From assembly GCA_028718045.1 (NCBI GenBank), contig JAQUMQ010000118.1, positions 1-5,358 on the forward strand: a stretch of 5,358 nucleotides of DNA, read 5' to 3'. A model generated the notes under the pieces. The model searched no databases and was not told the origin of the DNA. It was given only the letters and a program-made list of their open reading frames with translations. This document shows positions 1 through 5,130 of the stretch, one piece after another. Numbering within the stretch: the first letter of the stretch is position 1; every line of letters begins with the position of its first letter. Source of the DNA: Actinomycetota bacterium. GTDB lineage: Bacteria > Actinomycetota > Humimicrobiia > Humimicrobiales > Humimicrobiaceae. A program made the position numbers and the translations under genes.

Positions 1-815
1 CGATTCATGACCTAAGTTTTCTTTTGTTCCCGGATATGCATACCGAAGAAAACATAAAATTGCTTATTAAAAATCTTATTTATATAAATTCAAGACCAAA
101 TAAAATAATTTGCGACAGCTATCAAACAAAAAAAGATCTGATTAAATTTTTCCATGTACCGGAAGAAAAAATAAAAGTCATATATCTTGGGGTGGACCAT
201 ATTTTCAGCGATCCTGTCTCCGAAGAAAACAAAGAAAACATTTTAACAAAGTATGACCTCAAAGATTTAATTTATATATTATGCGTTTCCTCGATAGAGC
301 CAAGGAAAAATTTCGAAAGGATAATAGAGGTATTCGGCGAAATTATCAAGGATGAAAAATATAAGGATCTTTTTTTGATATGCGTCGGAGGGACCGGATG
401 GAAAAACGAAACGGTTTATGATTTGGTAAAGAAAAAAGGCTTAGAAAAAAAAGTCAGGTTTCTTGGTTATGTAAAGGAAACCGATTTGCCCGTTATTTAT
501 AATAAGGCAAGGTTTTTTATGTATCCTTCTATTTATGAAGGATTTGGACTGCCCGTTCTGGAAGCCATGGCAGCCAAAGTGCCCGTTTTAACATCCAACG
601 TATCCTCGCTGCCTGAAGTTGCGGGAAATGCAGCAATTACCGTAAATCCTTACAGCGAAAAAGAGATTTATGAAGCTTCGATTACCATATTGGAAAACGA
701 AAGCTTAAGAAAAGAGATGCAGATAAAAGGCACCAAAAGATCAAATCTTTTCACCTGGGAAAATACCGCATTTCTTACGCTCGGAGCTTATAAGGAAGTT
801 TTAAGCAAGCAATAA
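1..815 (+). CDS. GT4-family glycosyltransferase, 5'-truncated by the window edge
   Basis: Retaining glycosyltransferase of the GT-B fold that would transfer a sugar from a nucleotide-sugar donor to a glycan or lipid-linked acceptor at the cytoplasmic face of the membrane. The reading frame is open to the left edge (first full codon at base 3). The TTG at 24 is not the true start, because the residues before it, IHDLSFL, continue the GT4 N-domain motif (HDLSF...P). About 100 N-terminal residues are missing relative to a usual length near 370. Counting from the first full codon, 270 residues are visible: the interdomain region with the VIYLGVD motif near 60, SSIEPRKNF near 96-104 (start of the donor-binding domain), VGGTGW near 128, and the GT4 signature EGFGLPVLE at 179-187 with both glutamates of the E-x7-E motif. 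SNVSSLPEVAGNAA follows. This pattern recalls the MtfB-like mannosyltransferase subgroup, but donor and acceptor are not determined. No membrane segment is visible. Confidence 0.93.
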   Translation, partial: IHDLSFLLFPDMHTEENIKLLIKNLIYINSRPNKIICDSYQTKKDLIKFFHVPEEKIKVIYLGVDHIFSDPVSEENKENILTKYDLKDLIYILCVSSIEPRKNFERIIEVFGEIIKDEKYKDLFLICVGGTGWKNETVYDLVKKKGLEKKVRFLGYVKETDLPVIYNKARFFMYPSIYEGFGLPVLEAMAAKVPVLTSNVSSLPEVAGNAAITVNPYSEKEIYEASITILENESLRKEMQIKGTKRSNLFTWENTAFLTLGAYKEVLSKQ

Positions 816-826
816 TATTTTTTATT

Positions 827-859
827 GGCAAGAATAATGTCAATCGCATTATTCAAGCC
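827..859. repeat. Inverted repeat / hairpin just after the glycosyltransferase
   Basis: GAATAATG (832-839) pairs perfectly with CATTATTC (847-854) around a 7-base loop. Beyond an AA/AA mismatch on each side, GGC (827-829) pairs with GCC (857-859). It begins 11 bases after the stop codon, so a transcript-end structure is possible. However, neither side has the U-tract of an intrinsic terminator on the + strand: the sequence after it is GTAAAAGAT. It may act as a 3' end stabiliser, or be half of a larger element with the next hairpin. Confidence 0.5.
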
Positions 860-868
860 GTAAAAGAT

Positions 869-895
869 AAGACATGATTATCGAAATCATGTCTT
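869..895. repeat. 11-bp perfect hairpin
   Basis: AAGACATGATT (869-879) is the exact reverse complement of AATCATGTCTT (885-895), separated by the 5-base loop ATCGA. A perfect 11-bp stem with a short loop is unlikely by chance in a gap of this size. No T-run follows on the + strand (CATACTATAATGG), and only a short ATCTTTTA follows on the - strand. It is therefore at best a weak terminator reading leftward. An operator, an RNA processing site or the end of a small mobile element are alternatives. Confidence 0.5.
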
Positions 896-926
896 CATAC
901 TATAATGGGGTAGTCGATGGCAGTTC

Positions 927-1100
927 ATGAATGTTCCAAAAAGAATATTTGAACCACGGAAGGATATTTTGGATATGGGATGTGTAAAATATCGGGTAGA
1001 TAAATTATTTTTAAATGATATATTTATTAAAACGGAAAATGATGTTAAAAATATTTATCGGTTTTTAATGGGTCAAACGGTTACAGGCAAGCAATTATAA
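927..1100 (+). pseudogene. Probable remnant of a class I SAM-dependent methyltransferase (N-terminal fragment)
   Basis: This 57-codon ORF runs from ATG at 927 to TAA at 1098. Residues 11-20 read RKDILDMGCV, close to motif I of class I methyltransferases (ILDLGCG), with the second motif glycine replaced by valine. The following KYRVDKLFLNDIF occupies the place where small glycan-cluster methyltransferases typically read like KYKVxGAIGIDIF. The family needs roughly 180-250 residues, so this piece lacks most of the fold and the damaged SAM-binding loop should not bind cofactor. No good ribosome binding site precedes it. Seen: the ORF and the motif resemblance. Inferred: a decayed gene that once sat between the glycosyltransferase and the epimerase. 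It could also be a chance ORF, since it is short and the similarity is judged from memory. Confidence 0.42.
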
Positions 1101-1120
1101 AAATGAAGCGGAAAATGATA

Positions 1121-1127
1121 AAGGTGG
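1121..1127 (+). promoter_or_regulatory. Ribosome binding site supporting a TTG start
   Basis: AAGGTGG lies 3 bases before the TTG at 1131. It supports the TTG start of the epimerase, because the next in-frame Met is residue 47, far inside the conserved N-terminal domain. Confidence 0.7.
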
Positions 1128-1130
1128 CAT

Positions 1131-2288
1131 TTGAATAAAAAGATTAAAATATTGGTTTCTTTTGGCACAAGGCCCGAAGGAATTAAACTGGCTCCGGTAA
1201 TCAAGGAAATACAAAAAGAATCGGATAAGTTCGATTTAATCATATGTTCGACAGGCCAGCATAAAGAAATGCTTAAGCAAGTCATAGATTTTTTTGAGCT
1301 TAAACCCGATATAGAGCTTGACGTAATGGTTCAAAATCAATCCTTGGGCATGTTATCATCAAAAATATTGGGAAGCATGGAGGAAGTTTTTAAGAAAGCG
1401 TGCCCGGATATGGTTATCGTTCAGGGAGATACCACGACCGCTTTTCTTACTGCTTTCATTGCATTTTACCGGAAGATAAAAATAGGACATGTTGAAGCCG
1501 GACTTAGAACTTATAATAAATACAGCCCCTTTCCCGAAGAAATAAACAGGCAGCTTATTTCCAAAATTGCCGATTTACATTTTGCACCGACAAAAAATGC
1601 ATATGAAAATCTTAGAAAAGAAGGAATTGACGCAAAAGGACTCTTTTTAACGGGAAATACCGTTGTAGATGCAATCAACTGGGGAGCAAACAGAATTAAA
1701 ACCAAGAGCGAGGATCAAAAATCCCAGGATATCAGATATCTTGAAAATATCCTCGACTTAAATAAAAAAATTATTCTCGTAACGATGCACAGAAGAGAAT
1801 CTTTCGGCAAAGAAATAGCGAATGTATGCGAAGCATTGAAACATATTTCGCAAAAATATAAAGACGTCGACATAGTTTATCCGGTTCACTTAAATCCTAA
1901 TGTAAGAAATCCTGTCGGTAAAATTTTAAGCAACATAGATAACATAAAGTTGATAAAACCGCTAAGCTATGAGCCGTTTTTATGGCTTATGAGCAAATCT
2001 TATTTCTTGATAACTGATTCGGGAGGAGTTCAGGAAGAAGCACCTACTTTAAGAAAACCTGTTCTGGTTATAAGGGAATTTACCGAAAGATCTGAATCCG
2101 TCGATCTCGGAATATCGAAATTAATCGGCACAAACACGCAAAGCATAATAAACAATGCTTCTCTTTTGCTTGATAACGAAGTTGATTACGAAAAAATGAT
2201 CGCAGATAACAATCCTTACGGGGATGGCAAGGCTTCAAAAAAAATAGTTTCTGCCATTTTTGATTATTATTCTTTAAAAAATAAATAA
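1131..2288 (+). CDS. wecB: UDP-N-acetylglucosamine 2-epimerase (non-hydrolysing)
   Basis: Cytoplasmic enzyme that interconverts UDP-GlcNAc and UDP-ManNAc, supplying ManNAc-type sugars for surface polysaccharides. At 385 residues it matches the family length (about 370-390) and appears complete. The TTG start is set by the strong AAGGTGG site and by the alignment of FGTRPEGIK at residues 11-19 with the family N-terminus. Visible motifs in order: R14 and K19 of TRPExIK; QGDTTT with D100; GHVEAGLRT with E122; PFPEEINR with E136; TGNTVVDA at 174-181; MHRRESFG with H220; YPVHLNPNV at 250-258; TDSGGVQEEAP at 295-305; TERSE; and NPYGDGKAS at 361-369. D100, E122, E136 and H220 correspond to the catalytic D95, E117, E131 and H213 of Escherichia coli WecB. 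TERSE replaces the commoner TERPE, a minor change. It is followed after 19 bp by the reductase gene, so the two are probably co-transcribed. An orthologue used in a different 2-acetamido sugar pathway (for example FnlC/WbjD type) cannot be excluded. Confidence 0.95.
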   Translation: MNKKIKILVSFGTRPEGIKLAPVIKEIQKESDKFDLIICSTGQHKEMLKQVIDFFELKPDIELDVMVQNQSLGMLSSKILGSMEEVFKKACPDMVIVQGDTTTAFLTAFIAFYRKIKIGHVEAGLRTYNKYSPFPEEINRQLISKIADLHFAPTKNAYENLRKEGIDAKGLFLTGNTVVDAINWGANRIKTKSEDQKSQDIRYLENILDLNKKIILVTMHRRESFGKEIANVCEALKHISQKYKDVDIVYPVHLNPNVRNPVGKILSNIDNIKLIKPLSYEPFLWLMSKSYFLITDSGGVQEEAPTLRKPVLVIREFTERSESVDLGISKLIGTNTQSIINNASLLLDNEVDYEKMIADNNPYGDGKASKKIVSAIFDYYSLKNK

Positions 2289-2298
2289 AGTTAAGTTT

Positions 2299-2303
2299 GG
2301 AGA
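2299..2303 (+). promoter_or_regulatory. Ribosome binding site supporting a TTG start
   Basis: GGAGA lies 4 bases before the TTG at 2308. Together with the cofactor-binding motif at residues 7-13 it fixes this TTG as the start, because the next in-frame ATG (2356) would remove that motif. Confidence 0.7.
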
Positions 2304-2307
2304 TAAA

Positions 2308-3171
2308 TTGAAGATAGCATTGATAGGTTCAAATGGTCAGCTTGGAACGGATATCATGAAATATTTTAAAGATAAAGGCGAAGATATAATCGGTCTTACG
2401 CAAGACGAAATTGATGTATGTTATCCTGAAAAATGCCAGCTTGTTCTGACAAGACTTAAGCCGGATCTTATAATAAATACGGCAGCTTTCCATCAGGTTG
2501 ATCTATGCGAGGACGAAGTCGAGCCGTCTTTTGCCGTAAATGCGGCGGGAGTCAAAAATTTATGCAAAGTTTGTCAGGAATACGATATTGCCCTCATGCA
2601 TTTCAGTACGGATTTCGTTTTCGGAGCCGATGTTGAAAGAAGAACGCCGTATGATGAAGATGATTGTCCCGGTCCCGTCAGCTTGTATGGCATTTCCAAA
2701 CTGGCCGGAGAATACATAATTGAATATATGCTTAAAAAATACTATCTGATAAGGTCCTGCGGTCTTTACGGTCATGCCGGAAGTATGGTAAAGGGAAGTA
2801 ATTTTGTGGAACTGATGATAAAAAATGCCAGGGAAGGCAAGAAAATAAAAGTGGTAAACGATCAGATACTTACTCCTACAAGCACCGAGGATTTAACCAA
2901 AAAATTATATGAGCTTATCCATACGGGAAAATATGGGCTGTATCATATGACAAATACCGGGCAATGCTCATGGTATGATTTCGCACTCAAGATATTTAAA
3001 CTGGCAGGATTGCATGTCAATATCTTACCCATAACAAGCGACGAGTTGTCGGCAAAAGCAAAAAGACCCGCATATTCCGTTCTTGACAATAAAAATTTAA
3101 GGGCATTGGGGCTTGAAGATCTGCGTTCGTGGAAAGAAGCTTTGAAAGATTATATTGATTCAAGGCCGTAA
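2308..3171 (+). CDS. rfbD: dTDP-4-dehydrorhamnose reductase family protein (RmlD-like)
   Basis: Short-chain dehydrogenase of the extended, RmlD type. The family performs the last step of dTDP-L-rhamnose synthesis, reducing the 4-keto group of dTDP-4-dehydro-L-rhamnose with NAD(P)H in the cytoplasm. The 287 residues fit the usual 280-300, so the gene looks complete. The Rossmann glycine motif GSNGQLG is at 7-13. INTAAFHQVDLCEDE at 56-70 matches the family's NAAAYTAVDxAE region. The active-site STDFVFG begins at S100, and the catalytic pair is Y127 and K131 in YGISK. VVNDQILTPTSTEDL (182-196) and RPAYSVLDN (253-261) are also typical RmlD blocks. The TTG start is supported by GGAGA and by the position of the glycine motif. 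It lies 19 bp after the epimerase gene. RmlA, RmlB and RmlC are not in the window, so rhamnose is the best guess for the product. A related 4-keto or 6-deoxysugar reductase would look much the same. Confidence 0.88.
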   Translation: MKIALIGSNGQLGTDIMKYFKDKGEDIIGLTQDEIDVCYPEKCQLVLTRLKPDLIINTAAFHQVDLCEDEVEPSFAVNAAGVKNLCKVCQEYDIALMHFSTDFVFGADVERRTPYDEDDCPGPVSLYGISKLAGEYIIEYMLKKYYLIRSCGLYGHAGSMVKGSNFVELMIKNAREGKKIKVVNDQILTPTSTEDLTKKLYELIHTGKYGLYHMTNTGQCSWYDFALKIFKLAGLHVNILPITSDELSAKAKRPAYSVLDNKNLRALGLEDLRSWKEALKDYIDSRP

Positions 3172-3194
3172 GATTAAACAAACATTTATCTGAT

Positions 3195-3255
3195 CGACCA
3201 ATAAATACAGCCGACTATTATCGATGCCAACCAAGCGACCAATCAAACAACCAAT
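3195..3255. repeat. Cluster of CCAA / CGACCAAT motifs
   Basis: CGACCAAT occurs twice (3195-3202 and 3236-3243). CCAA occurs five times, at 3198, 3227, 3231, 3239 and 3251. All are on the + strand within about 60 bases. The spacing is irregular. It could be a protein-binding array or a slipped-strand relic; no function can be assigned. Confidence 0.4.
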
Positions 3256-3285
3256 TAAGCAAGCAGGATAATCTTCCTTTCTTTG

Positions 3286-3337
3286 GGAATAAGGATATTC
3301 CATATGACTATATGGGGATTTCATCTTTGTTTTTTTG
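3286..3337 (+). terminator. Possible terminator or attenuator: overlapping hairpins plus T-run
   Basis: GGAATA (3286-3291) pairs with TATTCC (3296-3301). CCATAT (3300-3305) pairs with ATATGG (3310-3315), extendable by two G-T pairs. The two stems share bases 3300-3301, so they compete. A T-rich run (TTTGTTTTTTT, 3326-3336) begins 8-10 bases after the second stem. The stems are short and the gap to the T-run is long for an intrinsic terminator. It is the best candidate for ending the epimerase-reductase transcript, but a weak one. Confidence 0.28.
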
Positions 3338-3464
3338 AGTTGCCGAAATTATAAAAATTATAAAAAATAGCAAAAAATGCTTTTTAATATTTGTCGTAAT
3401 AAAGACACATAATAAAAAAAATAATAAAAAATTCTTGCAAACAGAAACGAAAGTAATAAAATAA

Positions 3465-3494
3465 TTCAAATTTATTATTATATTGTTTTATAAT
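3465..3494 (+). promoter_or_regulatory. Candidate sigma-A/sigma-70 promoter upstream of the radical SAM gene
   Basis: TTCAAA (3465-3470, 4 of 6 bases of the -35 consensus) is followed after 18 bases by a perfect TATAAT (3489-3494). If used, it would leave a leader of about 180 bases. Such matches arise often by chance in DNA this AT-rich. Confidence 0.33.
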
Positions 3495-3553
3495 AGTCTT
3501 AACTAATTTTAAAAGAATATTATTTTAAAATATTATTTTGAAAGTTATTTTTC

Positions 3554-3582
3554 TTGAACTAAATATGGTGCTTGAATTAGAT
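3554..3582 (+). promoter_or_regulatory. Second candidate promoter nearer the radical SAM gene
   Basis: TTGAAC (3554-3559), a 17-base spacer and TTAGAT (3577-3582) each match 4 of 6 consensus bases with ideal spacing. It would give a leader of about 90 bases. It is weaker in sequence than the site at 3465-3494 but better placed. Confidence 0.28.
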
Positions 3583-3680
3583 ATTTTGCCAATTTAATTT
3601 TTATTAAAGTTCGTTGGTTATTTTTATTTGTCAGGAGACAATTTATCCGTAAATTATCGAATTGAGAAAGCGGTGCCGAT

Positions 3681-5069
3681 ATGAAAGTTTTATTCGTTTA
3701 TCCCGATATTAATATAAGAGGCGGAGCTTTAAGTTATCATTACGGGCTTGGTTTTTTGTCTTCCGTATTGAAGAAAGGCGGTCATCAAACCGCTCTTCAG
3801 TATTTATATGGCAATTACGATCCGAAACCTCTTTTGAATAAAATAGAAGAATTCGAACCTGATTTGATAGGTATTACTACCGTCAGTTTTCAGTTTAAAT
3901 ATATAAAAAGATTGCTGAAAGACATAAGCGGGTATGGCATTTTTACTATTTGCGGAGGTCCCCATATTTCGCTTGCACCTTATGAGCTTGAAAAAACCGA
4001 TTTTTTAAATGCAATTTGTGTGGGCGAAGGAGAATATGCGCTTCTCGAGCTTGCAGATGCTCTCGAAAACAATCAAGATATTACGAAAATAAAAAATATC
4101 TGGGTTAAGAAAGACGGTAACATATATTCAAATCCGAGCAGGCCTTTTATCGAGGATCTGGACAAATTGCCGTTTGTCGACAGAGAACTTTTTGATTTTC
4201 AGAAAATTGTTTATTCTGATTATGACAGGGCGGAGTTTATGTCTTCGAGAGGATGTCCTTATAGCTGCACATATTGTGCAAATAGCGGATTAAGAAAGAT
4301 AGCGGAAGGAAAATATGTAAGATTTAGAAGCGTAGCAAATGTAATAGCCGAAATAAAGGACGTCATTACCAGATATAAAGTAAAATCCGTTTATTTGAAC
4401 GATGACGTGTTTACCATAAACAAGGGATATGTCGAAGAATTCTGCGCAATATACAAAGATGAGATAGGATATCCTTTTGAAATAAATACACGTGTCGAGA
4501 ACCTTACGCTTGAAATACTTAAGATGCTCAAAGATGCCGGATGCTATAGGATCGCAATGGGTCTTGAGCAGGGCGACGAAAAATTTAGAAAAGAAGTGCT
4601 GAACAGGCCGATGAGCAATCAAAAAATAGAAGAAGCATTTGCTCTAGCAAAAAAAGTCGGACTTAAGACAAAAACGTTTAATATCGTGGGATTTCCTTTC
4701 GAAACGGCCGGAATTCATATGGGAACCGTAAATCTTAACAGGAAAATTCAACCCTCCAGTTTGGTTATATATATATTTGAACCTTACCCGGGAACTCCTT
4801 TATATGACACTTGCGTAAAAAACAATTTCATCGAGAAGGAAAGAGAAGACGAAGAATTTGTTTCCAGAACCGATACAATTTTAAAACTTCCGATGTTTAG
4901 CAGAAAAGAAATAATAAAATGTTACAGAAGATTTCCATGGAGAGTTTACGGAGGCAAATCATTCAAAAGAGCTTTTCTTTTTAAATTATATTATTCAAAA
5001 TATGGCGAGATTCTGATAAAGTTGATGTCACCGTTTAAAAAGATTATACAGAAATTTGCCGTAAAATAA
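3681..5069 (+). CDS. B12-binding-domain radical SAM protein, substrate unknown
   Basis: A 462-residue protein with the two-domain layout of cobalamin-dependent (class B-like) radical SAM enzymes. Residues 1 to about 130 form a Rossmann-like B12-binding domain, with LFVYPD at 4-9, PDLIGITTVSF at 60-70, CGGPHISLAP at 91-100 and VGEGEYALLEL at 114-124. The DxHxxG cobalamin motif is absent, as in many members. The radical SAM core follows: C192, C196 and C199 (CxxxCxxC in GCPYSCTYCA) hold the 4Fe-4S cluster that binds SAM, then YLNDD at 238-242, GLEQGDE at 294-300, NIVGFPFET at 334-342 and EPYPGTPLYD at 367-376. The C-terminal 50 residues are rich in Lys, Arg and aromatics, possibly for membrane or acceptor contact. 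Start: ATG at 3681 with a weak GGTG site at 3672-3675; the reading MKVLFVYPD is typical of the family. The family includes methyltransferases and other enzymes, and many members sit in glycan clusters. A sugar or lipid modification is plausible but not shown by the sequence. Confidence 0.9.
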   Translation: MKVLFVYPDINIRGGALSYHYGLGFLSSVLKKGGHQTALQYLYGNYDPKPLLNKIEEFEPDLIGITTVSFQFKYIKRLLKDISGYGIFTICGGPHISLAPYELEKTDFLNAICVGEGEYALLELADALENNQDITKIKNIWVKKDGNIYSNPSRPFIEDLDKLPFVDRELFDFQKIVYSDYDRAEFMSSRGCPYSCTYCANSGLRKIAEGKYVRFRSVANVIAEIKDVITRYKVKSVYLNDDVFTINKGYVEEFCAIYKDEIGYPFEINTRVENLTLEILKMLKDAGCYRIAMGLEQGDEKFRKEVLNRPMSNQKIEEAFALAKKVGLKTKTFNIVGFPFETAGIHMGTVNLNRKIQPSSLVIYIFEPYPGTPLYDTCVKNNFIEKEREDEEFVSRTDTILKLPMFSRKEIIKCYRRFPWRVYGGKSFKRAFLFKLYYSKYGEILIKLMSPFKKIIQKFAVK

Positions 5070-5096
5070 ACCGGTGATAAGATAAAGACCGATATC

Positions 5097-5130
5097 GTAT
5101 GAATAATTGTATTGTATGAACAATTTACAA
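5097..5130 (+). repeat. 17-bp imperfect tandem duplication spanning a start codon
   Basis: GTATGAATAATT (5097-5108) is repeated as GTATGAACAATT (5114-5125), 11 of 12 bases identical with a 17-base period. Each copy contains an ATG. The first ATG (5099) opens a 6-codon ORF whose TGA overlaps the second ATG (5116), the likely start of the next gene. Confidence 0.5.

Larger units (their letters stand above)
816..1130. other. 315-bp gap with paired hairpins and a gene remnant
   Basis: Stretch between the glycosyltransferase and the epimerase. Its left third holds two perfect inverted repeats (827-859 and 869-895). Its right two thirds hold a 57-codon ORF resembling a truncated methyltransferase (927-1100). 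The last 30 bases carry the ribosome binding site of the epimerase. The gap suggests that the flanking genes were once separated by a larger gene, or that something was inserted or deleted here. Confidence 0.7.
3172..3680. other. 509-bp AT-rich intergenic region
   Basis: No ORF here has a ribosome binding site or a recognisable product. From left to right it contains five CCAA motifs (3198-3254), two overlapping hairpins followed by a T-run (3286-3337), a 9-bp tandem repeat ATTATAAAA (3348-3365), a perfect promoter -10 hexamer (3489-3494), an 11-bp direct repeat around a palindrome (3516-3539) and a second possible promoter (3554-3582). The base composition is visibly more AT-rich than in the genes, especially from 3340 to 3640. 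It probably holds the transcription end of the upstream unit and the promoter of the radical SAM gene. Confidence 0.75.

Noticed and set aside
24..26. TTG at 24 as the start of the glycosyltransferase
   Set aside because: The frame continues upstream to the window edge with the conserved GT4 residues HDLSF, so the true start lies outside the window.
901..906. Perfect TATAAT hexamer just after the second hairpin
   Set aside because: No -35-like hexamer lies 16-18 bases upstream, and that space is taken up by the hairpin. No intact gene starts soon after it, so a promoter is not supported.
3224..3271. Short ORF of 15 codons through the CCAA cluster (Lys/Pro-rich)
   Set aside because: It has no ribosome binding site, is very short, and its composition follows from the repeated motif rather than coding selection.
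3362..3385. A-rich, small stem, T-rich block resembling a bidirectional terminator
   Set aside because: The core stem is only 4 bp (AGCA/TGCT) in low-complexity DNA, too weak to call.
3633..3638. AGGAGA, a good ribosome-binding-site match in the large gap
   Set aside because: No ATG, GTG or TTG lies at a suitable distance downstream, and the nearby frames stop at once. The radical SAM gene starts 43 bases further on.
3172..3680. CRISPR array or tRNA in the large gap
   Set aside because: No regularly spaced repeats of CRISPR length and no cloverleaf with a T-loop GTTCGA-type motif could be found on either strand.
4290..4622. 110-codon open frame on the - strand inside the radical SAM gene
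   Set aside because: It lies wholly within a strongly conserved + strand gene, its protein has no recognisable motif, and no ribosome binding site was apparent. It is a frame shadow.
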